Part shown: piece after piece, positions 27,244-35,764 of the stretch
Layout of the letters: the number at the start of each line of letters is the position of its first letter
Numbering within the stretch: position 1 is the first letter of the stretch
DNA from: Bacillota bacterium
Lineage (GTDB): Bacteria; Bacillota_I; Bacilli_A; RFN20; CAG-826
Reading direction: 5' to 3'
Assembly: GCA_030834445.1 (NCBI GenBank)
Contig: JAURFC010000006.1
Location: 1 to 49,012, forward strand
Length of the DNA: 49,012 nucleotides
Position numbers and translations under genes: made by a program
Notes under the pieces: model-generated
What the model saw: the letters and a program-made list of their open reading frames with translations, nothing else
Told to the model about the DNA's origin: nothing
Databases searched by the model: none

Positions 27244-28113
27244 ATGAAAAAATTAGGCAATCTATTATTAGTTTTACTCGGCCTTGCATGGGTGGGAATT
27301 GTTGTCGGTTATGGTGCTGTCAATAATTTTGCGTTTGAACCTTTGCTTGATAGTCTTATCGCTCTTGGAACAGGGACAATCGACCATTTATTATCTTTTA
27401 TTAATCCGTTAACCCTTGGATTAAGATTGTACGTATATGCTGGCGTCCTCATCCTTGGGTTAGTTCTGGGTTTATTTATTTTTATTCGATTATTAAAACA
27501 AGGACGTATTTTCAAAGCATTACTTGGATTTGTAAGTCCACTGATTGTGGCAGGTTTAGGTATTGCCTTCGTTGCCCCAGACTATTTTTCAACCGGATTG
27601 GCATTTTACGAATATCTATTATCCGTAGTTACTACGAGTCTACCAACAGTTCTTTTCCTGGGTACATTAACGATTATTCCGGTTCTATTTTTTGGCATTG
27701 TCACTTTACAAGGTTTATTTTCAACACGTAATCGATTAGCTAAAGCCGGTAAACCTAAAAAAGTCGTTATAAAGAAAACAAAAGCTCAAGCGTTAGAATC
27801 ATCAGTAGCCGCTTCCGCAGTGCCACTTGCTCAAGCCACTCCAATCACTGCGCCCATTCCAGCTTCAGCGTCATCCAATTCAGATTTACAATTGACTGAA
27901 CTCGTTAAATTAGTGTTAGCGGAAGAACTCACCGGAGCTCGTCAACCCGCTTACAATCCGTATGCAACCCCCGCGATGGATCCCAATCTTATCCGCCGAA
28001 TTGTAGCGGAAGAATTAGCGAAATTCCAAACGCACTTCATTACGCGCGCTGAAGCACAAACGCTCGTTGCCCAAGAAATTGCTGCCTTAAAAGCCCAATT
28101 AAAAGTTAAATAG
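27244..28113 (+). CDS. Four-helix membrane protein with Ala/Pro linker and helical C-terminal repeats
   Basis: This is a 289-residue protein of unknown function. Four hydrophobic helices (about 4-26, 60-82, 93-111, 130-157) are followed by a basic segment (KKVVIKKTKAQ), an Ala/Pro/Ser-rich linker (about 188-215), and a cytoplasmic tail. The tail holds three similar short helices of the form xxLVxxEE(L/I): LVKLVLAEEL, IRRIVAEEL and AQTLVAQEIAAL. The tail could bind a partner or DNA-associated protein (guess). A good AAAAGGTGG lies before the ATG. The stop is inside the convergent Rieske gene (8-base overlap). Confidence 0.7.
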   Translation: MKKLGNLLLVLLGLAWVGIVVGYGAVNNFAFEPLLDSLIALGTGTIDHLLSFINPLTLGLRLYVYAGVLILGLVLGLFIFIRLLKQGRIFKALLGFVSPLIVAGLGIAFVAPDYFSTGLAFYEYLLSVVTTSLPTVLFLGTLTIIPVLFFGIVTLQGLFSTRNRLAKAGKPKKVVIKKTKAQALESSVAASAVPLAQATPITAPIPASASSNSDLQLTELVKLVLAEELTGARQPAYNPYATPAMDPNLIRRIVAEELAKFQTHFITRAEAQTLVAQEIAALKAQLKVK

Positions 28114-28441
28114 TTTCTTGCCAATCGACGTAAATTGAATCACCATCAATTCCTAACGGATAGGTGGTGATTTTTTCTGGTCCAAAATCAAAATAAAGCA
28201 TTTTACTCACTTCATCAATGTCCCCTGTCACAACATCAAACGTGGCTTTATGAAGCGGGCATGTCACACAATTTTCTTGAAGGGTACCTTCATAGAGGGA
28301 TGCATCTTGATGGGGACACGTATCGGGAATCATATAGGGTTTATCCCCGACCAAGACAATTAAGTAGGGTGTTTTACCAATCAAAACACGTCGTTTTTTT
28401 TCGGCTTGTAATTGCTGTAAGGTGGTTAATTGTATTTTCAT
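28106..28441 (-). CDS. Rieske [2Fe-2S] ferredoxin-like protein
   Basis: This 111-residue soluble protein has both cluster motifs: CPH (42-44) and CPLH (61-64), giving two Cys and two His ligands for a [2Fe-2S] centre. Small standalone Rieske proteins act as electron donors for oxygenases or are of unknown role; the small subunit of nitrite reductase (NirD) is related. No oxygenase lies nearby. A minus-strand TATGCT (28453-28448) ends six bases before the ATG, so it is probably leaderless. An additional Cys58 lies just before the second motif. Confidence 0.88.
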   Translation of the reverse strand: MKIQLTTLQQLQAEKKRRVLIGKTPYLIVLVGDKPYMIPDTCPHQDASLYEGTLQENCVTCPLHKATFDVVTGDIDEVSKMLYFDFGPEKITTYPLGIDGDSIYVDWQETI

Positions 28442-28447
28442 ACTTCA

Positions 28448-28453
28448 AGCATA
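28448..28453 (-). promoter_or_regulatory. -10 box of Rieske gene, leaderless arrangement
   Basis: TATGCT on the minus strand, six bases before ATG 28441. Confidence 0.5.
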
Positions 28454-28487
28454 GGGGATAAAAACAACGCGTATCAAGGAATATACA

Positions 28488-28590
28488 AAATAAAAACATC
28501 CATTATGGGGGATAATGGATGTTCTGTAGTGGCATACGCCATAACAGCAAATTAGTGTGGCACATGTTAAGTATTGCTTAACAGGAGCAA
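28488..28590 (-). ncRNA. Candidate small RNA with own promoter and terminator
   Basis: The gene-free stretch 28442-28613 contains, on the minus strand, TTGACA (28623-28618), 15 bases, TATACT (28602-28597), then about 100 bases ending in a strong terminator. Along the predicted RNA are three hairpins: TGTTAAG-CAATA-CTTAACA; TGGC-GTAT-GCCA closed further by TGT/ACA; and a 12-bp terminator stem with loop CCCCC followed by TTTTATTTT. A GCTCC segment near the 5' end and the all-C loop are complementary to Shine-Dalgarno sequences, a feature of known Gram-positive regulatory RNAs. No start codon with a ribosome-binding site and no sizeable reading frame is apparent. No family recognised. Confidence 0.6.
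28495..28523 (-). terminator. Rho-independent terminator of candidate small RNA
   Basis: AACATCCATTAT, loop CCCCC, ATAATGGATGTT then TTTATTTT on the minus strand. No plus-strand T-tract exists and no minus-strand protein gene ends here, which is the main reason to propose a small RNA. Confidence 0.8.
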
Positions 28591-28596
28591 CATAAG

Positions 28597-28623
28597 AGTA
28601 TAATATTTTTTAGATGTTGTCAA
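28597..28623. promoter_or_regulatory. Overlapping divergent promoters (small RNA minus, acetyltransferase plus)
   Basis: AGTATAAT (28597-28604) reads TATAAT on plus (nine bases before ATG 28614, leaderless) and TATACT on minus. The minus -35 TTGACA (28623-28618) lies inside the first codons of the acetyltransferase gene. The two promoters cannot easily be occupied together. Confidence 0.6.
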
Positions 28624-29135
28624 AAGAAATCATACGATTTGCAATCCCCTCCGATTTACCCCCTATTATGGAGGGGATAAATCGTTGTAAGAAGCAACTT
28701 TTTTTCCATGAAAGTGGGCAATGGCAATCTGGAGAACCGAGTGAAGAAACCATACTAAATGATATCGAAAATCACCAGTATATTGTGCTTGAAAGTGAAG
28801 GTCTTATCTTAGGTGGCATGGCAGTACTTATGCATGAACCAGCGTATGATCACCTCCTTGAAGGGGCATGGTTAAACGAAGACCCTTATGGGGTTCTGCA
28901 TCGCTTTTATATTCATCCGGATTATCAACAACAAGGCAATGCCCAGCGGTTATTCGCGTGGGCATGTGAATACCTTTCTCAGCAAGGCATCTTGAATATT
29001 CGAATTGATACCCATGAAAAGAATGTTCCAATGCGAAATTCGTTAACGAAGTTTGGTTTTTTGCATGTAGGGAAAGCATATTTACCCGGCGCAGGGGAAC
29101 GGTGGGTGTATCATAAAATGTATGAAAAAAAGTAA
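28614..29135 (+). CDS. GNAT family N-acetyltransferase
   Basis: This 173-residue acetyl-CoA-dependent transferase shows the acetyl-CoA-binding motif A at about 102-120 (RFYIHPDYQQQGNAQRLF, with Q-Q-G-N in place of the usual Q-x-x-G-x-G/A) and the late NSLTKFGFLHVG block. The acceptor (amine, antibiotic, protein) is unknown. The start ATG lies nine bases after TATAAT, without a ribosome-binding site. Its 3' end overlaps the SDR gene by 14 bases, so the two are cotranscribed. Confidence 0.85.
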   Translation: MLSKEIIRFAIPSDLPPIMEGINRCKKQLFFHESGQWQSGEPSEETILNDIENHQYIVLESEGLILGGMAVLMHEPAYDHLLEGAWLNEDPYGVLHRFYIHPDYQQQGNAQRLFAWACEYLSQQGILNIRIDTHEKNVPMRNSLTKFGFLHVGKAYLPGAGERWVYHKMYEKK

Positions 29136-30030
29136 CTATTCATCGCAGTCTTTAAAGGATAAGGTCGTCATTGTCACCGGGGGTAATTCCGGGATTGGTT
29201 TGTTTTCCGTTTTGGATGCACTTCACGATGGGGCGTATGTAGTCATGGCGTCCCGTTCGATGCAAAAAGCAGAAGAAGCAAAACAATTTCTTGCGACAAA
29301 AACATCCGTCGAACGGCTAACCATTCTTTCTCTTGATGTCAGTTCATTATCCTCCGTCCAAACCTTTGTACAAACATTTTTAAAAACGTTTCAACATGTT
29401 GATATTTTAGTGAATAACGCAGGCATTATGTTTGGTGATTATCACCGCACCGAGGACGGATTTGAACGGCAAATGGCAACCAACCACTTCGGTCATTTTG
29501 CCTTAACGGCTTCATTATTTCCGATGATGGCGAAAGATGCGCGCATTATTCAAGTCTCAAGCATTGCCCATAAACGGGCGGAAATGGATCTGAATCAACT
29601 CGCGTATGAGGATGGCAAAGGGTACACGCCCTGGGGGGCATATAGTCGGAGTAAACTTGCCAATCTTTGGTTTGCCTTCGCTCTCGCCGATCGCTTAAAA
29701 GCCTACAATCGTACGATAAAATCCCTGGTCGTTCACCCTGGTGTATCAAAGACCAATTTATTTTTCAAAGAAAAAGGCAAACAACCCCTTTACAATCTAT
29801 TAAAAGTACTCATGCCGTTACAATCAGCGGAAAAAGGCGCATTACCGACCTTGCGCGCGATGCATGATGTCGATGCACAAAATGGCGATTTCTTTGGTCC
29901 AGAAGGGTTGGCAGAATTTGGTGGAAAAGCGGTTCGCGTTCAGGCAAGTCGTCTGGCGCAAAATCGCTTGCTTGCAGACCAATTTTTTACGTTATCCGAA
30001 ACTTTAACCAAAACAAAATTTATTTTTTAA
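29122..30030 (+). CDS. Short-chain dehydrogenase/reductase (retinol-dehydrogenase-like)
   Basis: This 302-residue NAD(P)-binding oxidoreductase has the cofactor motif TGGNSGIG (19-26), NNAG (98-101), catalytic Ser146/147, Tyr174 and Lys178 in YSRSK. The length and the VHPGVSKTNLF segment place it near the RDH/WWOX-like SDRs; substrate is not predictable. It overlaps the acetyltransferase start-to-end by 14 bases and the convergent DUF2892 gene by 11 bases. Confidence 0.92.
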   Translation: MKKSNYSSQSLKDKVVIVTGGNSGIGLFSVLDALHDGAYVVMASRSMQKAEEAKQFLATKTSVERLTILSLDVSSLSSVQTFVQTFLKTFQHVDILVNNAGIMFGDYHRTEDGFERQMATNHFGHFALTASLFPMMAKDARIIQVSSIAHKRAEMDLNQLAYEDGKGYTPWGAYSRSKLANLWFAFALADRLKAYNRTIKSLVVHPGVSKTNLFFKEKGKQPLYNLLKVLMPLQSAEKGALPTLRAMHDVDAQNGDFFGPEGLAEFGGKAVRVQASRLAQNRLLADQFFTLSETLTKTKFIF

Positions 30031-30223
30031 CAGTCGGTTTGTAAGGGCATGTACGAATGCCTAAAAACGCATAAATTCCACAAAAACCAGTAAAGATCGT
30101 GATGGTTAACATCAGGGAAAATAAGAGTAACCACCATTGTTGGGTGAGCACTGCGGCGATTGTAATACCGACCACGAGAATGGCGCGAATTACTTTATCT
30201 TTTTTTCCTACATTGATATTCAT
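30020..30223 (-). CDS. DUF2892 small membrane protein
   Basis: This 67-residue protein has the DUF2892 signature: NVGKKDKVIRAILVVGI at the start, two hydrophobic helices, and a late CGIYAFLGIRTC with two cysteines. Members often accompany or are fused to rhodanese domains; function unknown. ATG 30223 is chosen because GGAGAA lies nine bases before it and homologues start at MNxNVGK. It overlaps the sugar-kinase stop by four bases (ATGA). Confidence 0.85.
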   Translation of the reverse strand: MNINVGKKDKVIRAILVVGITIAAVLTQQWWLLLFSLMLTITIFTGFCGIYAFLGIRTCPYKPTVKK

Positions 30224-31176
30224 TTTGCATTCTCCTTTATCCATTGGTGAACTTCCTCGACATGGGGAAACGCAGGAATGGCTCCGGGTCGTGTGCACAC
30301 GATAGCCGCCGCTGCATTGGCAAATTGTAAGGCTTCAATCAGTAATGTCGCATTGTGCGATAAAGTTTCTTTTGTCACATTGCCGGCAAGGAGTCGAGAA
30401 AGGAACGCGCCGAGTAATCCATCGCCTGCACCGGTTGTGTCTAACACTTTTTTTGGATAGGCAGGGAGATGAAATTCAAAGCCTTGATTAGTGTATAAAG
30501 AGACTCCTTCAGCCCCTTTGGAATAAATTAACACCCGTATCTTTTGTTGAAAAATGGTTTGAATGGCTTCTTTTTCGCTTGTATTTGGAAATAAGAAGGG
30601 TAACTCTTCATCAGAGATTTTTAGGATATCGACGCCGACCATATGTTCTAAGACGTTGTCACGTAACATCGTTTCATTCGGCCATAATGCAAACCGCAAA
30701 TTAGGATCAAACGAGAGGATAAGGTCATGCTGTTGCGCATAACGTTTTCCTTCGAGCGTTGCTTCTTTGGTGAGAGAAGGGACGAGATCTACCGAGCCAA
30801 AATGGTAAATATCGTTTTTATGAAAGGCACGTCGGGGAAGTTCTTCGGGTGTGATGAATAAATCGGCGGCATTACGGCGGTCAAATTGAAACGTCCGTTG
30901 TCCATCTGTTGCGACAGTAACTTCGGCAATGGTCGTGTTGTGCGTATTTGTCGTCAGGATCGAATGTTGATCAAGATGAAAGGGGGCTAACGTATCAAGA
31001 ATAAGTTTTCCTTCCGCATCCTCTCCGACTTTGGTAATCAGCATCGCCTCTTGACCAAGTTTACGAACCGCGACGGCGACATTCGCAGGCGCACCTCCCG
31101 GAAGTTGCATCACCCGTCCATCAGGATAGTAGATACGGTCGATGAGGGCTTCGCCAATACTAATGAGTTTTGCCAT
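30220..31176 (-). CDS. PfkB family sugar kinase (fructokinase-like)
   Basis: This 318-residue ribokinase-fold kinase phosphorylates a sugar using ATP. The N-terminal GGAPANVAVA (27-36) and the C-terminal DTTGAGDGLLGAF with catalytic Asp252 (anion hole GAGD, 249-252) are both present. The GGAPANVA form and overall length favour fructokinase (ScrK), though 2-keto-3-deoxygluconate kinase cannot be excluded. It overlaps the upstream glycosyltransferase by 17 bases and the following DUF2892 gene by four, so all three form one transcript. Confidence 0.88.
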   Translation of the reverse strand: MAKLISIGEALIDRIYYPDGRVMQLPGGAPANVAVAVRKLGQEAMLITKVGEDAEGKLILDTLAPFHLDQHSILTTNTHNTTIAEVTVATDGQRTFQFDRRNAADLFITPEELPRRAFHKNDIYHFGSVDLVPSLTKEATLEGKRYAQQHDLILSFDPNLRFALWPNETMLRDNVLEHMVGVDILKISDEELPFLFPNTSEKEAIQTIFQQKIRVLIYSKGAEGVSLYTNQGFEFHLPAYPKKVLDTTGAGDGLLGAFLSRLLAGNVTKETLSHNATLLIEALQFANAAAAIVCTRPGAIPAFPHVEEVHQWIKENAK

Positions 31177-32182
31177 GGTCGAGTGCTTCTTGATAAAACG
31201 ATTCCCATTGTTTGAGAATGGTTGATTTTTTATAGTGATTAACGAGCCATTTTGGATGCTCTAATGACGCTTCATAGAAGGAGGGATCGTCTGAGAGTTG
31301 TTTAAGTTGTTGAGTAAAACCCTCAACGGAATGAGCCGATAAATATTGATCATGAAAGACGGGTTTATAAAGAGGAAGATCACGTAAAAGAATCGGACAT
31401 TTTAAGACAGCCGCTTCTAAGACACTCATGGGCATGAGTTCGTCAAAGGAAGGTAAGAAGAACACATCCGCCGCTTTGTAGTATTCAATCAATTTTTCTC
31501 GAGGAATAATGCCGAGGAATTGGACGTTTTGGGGAGGGTTATCCATCACTTCTTTGAGCTCTTGATAACCGGCAGTGATTTCTTTAAAGGAGAAGCCTCC
31601 CGCCCAAATAAAATCGATGTGGGGTAAGCGACGAGCAACTTCCACAAAGTCTAAAATACCTTTACGATGTTGAACTTGACCGACCCCAAGAACGGTAAAA
31701 CGAGGAAGATTTAATGATTTTTTAAGCGTTGCCTTGGATTGCGGTAAGCTAAATTTATCATTGTCCACATAATTGGGAATAAAGATAATGCGTTCTTTGG
31801 GAATTTTAAGGTAAACAAGGGGTTCAATAAAGATAGGATTCACCACGATTAAGTAATCGGCGACTTGATAAAATCGTTTGATGTACCATTTAAAAACATT
31901 GAAGGCAAATTTAGGAAGCTTAATCGAGTTTTCTAACGTCGTTGGTAAAAAGTGAACATACACAATCGTGGTTTTTTTGGTAATCAATAATTTTAAGAAA
32001 TAACGAAAATTAATCGTATGAATGTGGATCAAATCATAATCTTTCGCATTTTTAGGAACAATCGTAATTTTGGACGATTGCTTGATGAGATTAATTTGTT
32101 CAAGATACGCAGAGCCTACGCCTTGTCCGGGAACGGAGGTAGCCGTAGAAAGAATTTTAAGTCGTATAGAATCAGAATTCAC
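31160..32182 (-). CDS. GT4 family glycosyltransferase
   Basis: This 340-residue GT-B enzyme transfers a sugar from a nucleotide donor. The C-terminal donor-binding half has VGQVQHRKG (about 171-179) and the E-x7-E motif (ELMPMSVLE, about 258-266). The N-terminal acceptor half begins RLKILSTATSVPGQGVGSAY. It is similar to enzymes making mono- or diglucosyl diacylglycerol in mollicutes and Bacilli, which is possible here. The start is GTG, six bases after a minus-strand TATAAT, leaderless. Confidence 0.85.
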   Translation of the reverse strand: MNSDSIRLKILSTATSVPGQGVGSAYLEQINLIKQSSKITIVPKNAKDYDLIHIHTINFRYFLKLLITKKTTIVYVHFLPTTLENSIKLPKFAFNVFKWYIKRFYQVADYLIVVNPIFIEPLVYLKIPKERIIFIPNYVDNDKFSLPQSKATLKKSLNLPRFTVLGVGQVQHRKGILDFVEVARRLPHIDFIWAGGFSFKEITAGYQELKEVMDNPPQNVQFLGIIPREKLIEYYKAADVFFLPSFDELMPMSVLEAAVLKCPILLRDLPLYKPVFHDQYLSAHSVEGFTQQLKQLSDDPSFYEASLEHPKWLVNHYKKSTILKQWESFYQEALDHGKTH

Positions 32183-32188
32183 AACGAC

Positions 32189-32194
32189 ATTATA
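32189..32194 (-). promoter_or_regulatory. -10 box of GT4 gene, leaderless GTG start
   Basis: TATAAT on the minus strand, exactly six bases before GTG 32182. Confidence 0.68.
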
Positions 32195-32296
32195 CCTTGT
32201 TTTTGGTGAATTAGATGAATCCGGTCTTCAAGAGTGATAAATGTTTAAGTTGAGGTGAACATTTTGTATAATATTGCTCGTGAAAGGATTCTTATT

Positions 32297-33496
32297 ATGA
32301 AAAACTTACTCTATTTTCAATCCGGCGGTCCAACTTCTGTGATTAACACGTCCCTCTATGGTGTCATTAAAGAAGCCAAAAAGCATCCTGAAATTGGGGG
32401 GATTTATGGGTCTCTCTATGGTGTTGAAGGTGTCCTCAATGACAATTTAATTGATTTACGAAAAGAAACCGAAGAAACGATTGAATTGCTTCAACAAACG
32501 CCTGGAGCGATTTTAGGAACGACCCGTTATAAATTAAGCGCGGATCTTTCGCATCCTGATTATCAAAAGATTTTAGCCACCTTAAAGAAACATAATATTG
32601 GATACTTGATGGTCAATGGGGGGAATGACTCCATGGATACATGCCATAAGTTATCTAAACTTGTTAAAGAAGCCAACTATGACTGCAACGTCATCGGGAT
32701 TCCCAAGACGATTGATAATGACTTAGCCAATACGGATCACTGTTTGGGATTTCCTTCTGCCGCTAAATTTGTCTTACAAACGTTACAAGATGTTGCGATT
32801 GATAACCTCGTTTATAACAAAGGAAAAGTGGCCATCGTCGAAGTCATGGGACGTAATGCGGGATGGTTAACTGCGGTCGCTGCCTTATTAGAAGGGGATG
32901 TCAAAGCAGATCGTATTTACTTACCCGAAGACCGTTTTGATTTAGAGGTTTTCTTGAGTGAAGTGAAAGCCGTCTACGAAAAGAAGAAAAAAGGTTTATT
33001 TGTGATTTCCGAAGGTATCCTTGCCCAAATGCCCGTCAATGTTAAAGAAGTGGATGGCTTTGGTCATATGCAAATGGGGGGTGCCGCGTATCAACTTGGA
33101 CAAATCGTCAAAGAACGTTTAGGGTTGAGTACTCGTCCCATTGAATTCTCCTTAATGCAACGTGCTGCTGCCCAATACATTTCCCTTGTCGACTCCAAAG
33201 AAGCGATTAAAGTTTCTTCCGTCGCGGTCAAAAAAGCGCTCGCAGGAAAAACCGATTCGATGGTGGTCATCGTCCGTAAACCTGGGGAAGAATACAAAGT
33301 GTCCTATAAATTATTTAAGCTAAATAAGATTGCAAACGTTGAAAAGAAACTTACGCCGGAACTCATCGCCGATGTTCATGGTGATGGTTCCCTCATGAAA
33401 GCCTACGTCCGTCCTTTACTCAAAGGCTCTCCAAAGTTTGTCTTTGATCAAGGGGTCGTTAAACGCGCGGTTCTTAAAAAAGTCAAAGTCGGTTAA
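32297..33496 (+). CDS. pfp: 6-phosphofructokinase, pyrophosphate-dependent type
   Basis: This 399-residue phosphofructokinase makes fructose 1,6-bisphosphate. Two positions separate ATP from pyrophosphate users: the GGDGS loop of ATP enzymes is GGNDS here (108-112, Asp111 in place of Gly), and the PGTIDND loop is PKTIDND (136-142, Lys137). Both point to pyrophosphate as phosphoryl donor, as reported for Acholeplasma. This makes the step reversible and ATP-saving. ATG 32297 is chosen over 32255 because GAAAGGA precedes it. It is a single gene between strong signals, followed by a terminator. Confidence 0.9.
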   Translation: MKNLLYFQSGGPTSVINTSLYGVIKEAKKHPEIGGIYGSLYGVEGVLNDNLIDLRKETEETIELLQQTPGAILGTTRYKLSADLSHPDYQKILATLKKHNIGYLMVNGGNDSMDTCHKLSKLVKEANYDCNVIGIPKTIDNDLANTDHCLGFPSAAKFVLQTLQDVAIDNLVYNKGKVAIVEVMGRNAGWLTAVAALLEGDVKADRIYLPEDRFDLEVFLSEVKAVYEKKKKGLFVISEGILAQMPVNVKEVDGFGHMQMGGAAYQLGQIVKERLGLSTRPIEFSLMQRAAAQYISLVDSKEAIKVSSVAVKKALAGKTDSMVVIVRKPGEEYKVSYKLFKLNKIANVEKKLTPELIADVHGDGSLMKAYVRPLLKGSPKFVFDQGVVKRAVLKKVKVG

Positions 33497-33499
33497 TGA

Positions 33500-33528
33500 A
33501 AAACCCATCAACATGATGGGTTTTCTTT
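33500..33528 (+). terminator. Rho-independent terminator of pfp
   Basis: AAAACCCATCA, loop ACA, TGATGGGTTTTCTTT. The next gene's TATAAT begins at the last T of the tract (33529). Confidence 0.9.
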
Positions 33529-33534
33529 TATAAT
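33529..33534 (+). promoter_or_regulatory. -10 box, leaderless arrangement
   Basis: TATAAT, nine bases, ATG 33544. The whole -35 region is the pfp terminator stem. Confidence 0.62.
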
Positions 33535-33543
33535 ATCGTTAAG

Positions 33544-34491
33544 ATGAAAAAGAAACTTCCTTTAAAGAAAGGTGTTTATTTTAACTATTTTTTACAAAGT
33601 TTACCGGCGGTCATTGCCTGGAAACTCTTGCGAATTAAACCTAATCCATCCCGGTTTCTTGAGCCTAAACAACTCGATTTAACCACCTCGGATACGATGT
33701 TAAAAAATGCCATTCTCACCGGAGAACCGTTTGCGGCTATTCGGATTGGTGCGGTCGAAATGGGCGCTATCCATAACTATGAGCGCATGCAACTAGGTTT
33801 AATGAAAACGTTTAAACCTTCCGTTCGCTATAGTATGAAAAACAATGCTGGATTCTTTCCTACCGATGATAAAAATTTAACGTATTACGCCAAACATTTT
33901 ATCAAGGATGCGCCGAAAACGGATTTACTTGGGATTTCTGGTTTGCATATGGAAAAATACATGGCAAAACGTTATTTTTCCAATGCGGAGTATCTCCTTT
34001 ATGAAGCTTTTGAACCATTACGAGGCACGTGGATTCAGGCGTTAGCAGGAAAAAAAGTGTTAGTGATTTCCCCCTTTGCCGATCAAATCAAACAACAATA
34101 TCAACACAAGGATAAACTATTTCCTCAAGGTGTATTACCTTCCTTTGAACTCATCACGTATCCTGCCGTTCTTTCCTTAGGAAAAGCGACACCCGAGTAT
34201 CCTTCGTGGTTTGAAGCATTGGATGCCATGAAAGTGGATATTCTCAAGCTCGATTTTGATGTCGCATTAATTGGGGCCGGGGCGTATGGATCTCATTTAG
34301 CCTGGTTTATTAAATCCTCGTTACGAAAACCTGCCATTCAAACGGGAGGAGCAACCCAAACCTTATTCGGCCTTTTAGGTCGACGTTGGGAAAAGCGTCC
34401 TCACGTCAGTCAGTATGTCAATGACTTTTGGAAACGACCAGAACGAAAGCCCGATGGGTATGAGGACGTAGAACATGGTGCGTATTGGTAA
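33544..34491 (+). CDS. Glycan-locus protein, GT-D-like putative glycosyltransferase
   Basis: This 315-residue soluble protein resembles a family found in polysaccharide gene clusters. Recognisable blocks are AAIRIGAVEMGAIHNYE near residue 63, VISPFADQIKQQY, LPSFELITYPAV, DFDVALIGAGAYGSHLA and a C-terminal GGATQTLFGLLGRRWE. The R-I-G-x-x-E element early in the protein is like the donor-site motif of GT-D-fold transferases. The biochemical role is inferred from context. Its 3' end overlaps the next membrane protein by 17 bases. Confidence 0.6.
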   Translation: MKKKLPLKKGVYFNYFLQSLPAVIAWKLLRIKPNPSRFLEPKQLDLTTSDTMLKNAILTGEPFAAIRIGAVEMGAIHNYERMQLGLMKTFKPSVRYSMKNNAGFFPTDDKNLTYYAKHFIKDAPKTDLLGISGLHMEKYMAKRYFSNAEYLLYEAFEPLRGTWIQALAGKKVLVISPFADQIKQQYQHKDKLFPQGVLPSFELITYPAVLSLGKATPEYPSWFEALDAMKVDILKLDFDVALIGAGAYGSHLAWFIKSSLRKPAIQTGGATQTLFGLLGRRWEKRPHVSQYVNDFWKRPERKPDGYEDVEHGAYW

Positions 34492-35764
34492 AACCACGCT
34501 CCTTCAAGGCATCACGCTTGGCCTTTTAGTTTCTTTTATCATCGATTTAGCCCATCTCCGTATCGTGTGGGGAATCTTGTTTTTTGCGTTAGCTATGATG
34601 CGCTACCAACAACAAAAGACACGCCTCAATAGCGATCAATGGACTGATCGATGGCTATTATTATCCCTGCTCGTTAGTTTTATATTATTTCTTGCGATTT
34701 CACCCTTAGGACTTGCAACCCAAACCCTTTGGTTCCGTATCATCGACATCAGCGTCATTGTCCTCGTCTTCTTGGGGACGAGCTTATTATCCTTTGTGAA
34801 TGCATTTTCGTTTCAACAATTTTATGGGACCGTGCTTATCGCGGTGAGTGTGGTTTTAGTGATCAGTGGCATCGCCACGCTGATACAATATGGTCCTTTT
34901 TATCGTCTGCTTTATGCAGGACAAGTGATCTATGTTGAAGGTGAACAATACTCCCTGACCCAAGAATTTCTTTTATGGCATGGTTGGGGTTGGATCACCA
35001 CGCGTTTGGATGCCTTACAAGGTTGGGTAATCCTTGGTTTATTACCGTTACTAAAACGGACGGTATTTCAGCATAAAATAACTCGGTTAGAATGGGTACC
35101 GCTCATCGTATCGTTCACCATAATCGGATTTTTAACGTATTGGACACCACTCATCTATGTCGGACTTATCGTGCTTTTTTGGGGCGTTGCAAGCTGGCTA
35201 AATTGCTATTCAGCAAAAACACAAAAACGTATCCTTTTCGGGATACTTGCTTTGGTTGTTCTTGGTATCAGCATCGGTATTCTTGATACATTTAACGTCT
35301 TTGGTATTGGGGATGTTCTCGCTTCCACCCCGTTAAATATGGTGTTGAATCATCCTTTTGTGAATCGATATCAAGCCATTATTTTCTTTGTAAGTCAACA
35401 TGTCTTTAGTGCCTATGGCCAACTTATATTCCAAAATCAGTTTATAGAAGCAACCGGAAGCTTTTTCTTTGATGTTGTTTATCAAGGGGGTTGGTTATCG
35501 TTTGTTTCGCTTCTTATTGGGATGATTTTTGTACCTTTGTTTATTCACAAAGCAGCGATAAGCAATGTTGAAAAACGAGTGGGTTATACCGTCCTGCTTG
35601 CCATTTACTTACCGTGGCTTTTTCAATACCCATTATTCCCGTATGTTCGGGAAGTCAATGGGTGGACAGCGCAATTATTATTCACGCATCCTTTATTTAT
35701 GGTGAGTCTTGTTCTTGCAGCGATGGTCGCTCAAGATCCTTTTAACGTGTTAAAAAAAGTTTAA
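34475..35764 (+). CDS. Polytopic membrane protein, O-antigen polymerase/ligase-like
   Basis: This 429-residue protein has about 11 hydrophobic helices and one larger outer loop (about 300-325, with FVNRYQAIIFFVSQHVF). The topology and genomic context fit Wzy polymerases or O-antigen ligases, families too divergent for firm motif support. It would polymerise or transfer lipid-linked glycan units on the outer face (inference). Translation is coupled to the preceding gene by a 17-base overlap. The stop codon shares TTAA with the stop of the convergent lipoprotein gene. Confidence 0.55.
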   Translation: MVRIGKTTLLQGITLGLLVSFIIDLAHLRIVWGILFFALAMMRYQQQKTRLNSDQWTDRWLLLSLLVSFILFLAISPLGLATQTLWFRIIDISVIVLVFLGTSLLSFVNAFSFQQFYGTVLIAVSVVLVISGIATLIQYGPFYRLLYAGQVIYVEGEQYSLTQEFLLWHGWGWITTRLDALQGWVILGLLPLLKRTVFQHKITRLEWVPLIVSFTIIGFLTYWTPLIYVGLIVLFWGVASWLNCYSAKTQKRILFGILALVVLGISIGILDTFNVFGIGDVLASTPLNMVLNHPFVNRYQAIIFFVSQHVFSAYGQLIFQNQFIEATGSFFFDVVYQGGWLSFVSLLIGMIFVPLFIHKAAISNVEKRVGYTVLLAIYLPWLFQYPLFPYVREVNGWTAQLLFTHPLFMVSLVLAAMVAQDPFNVLKKV

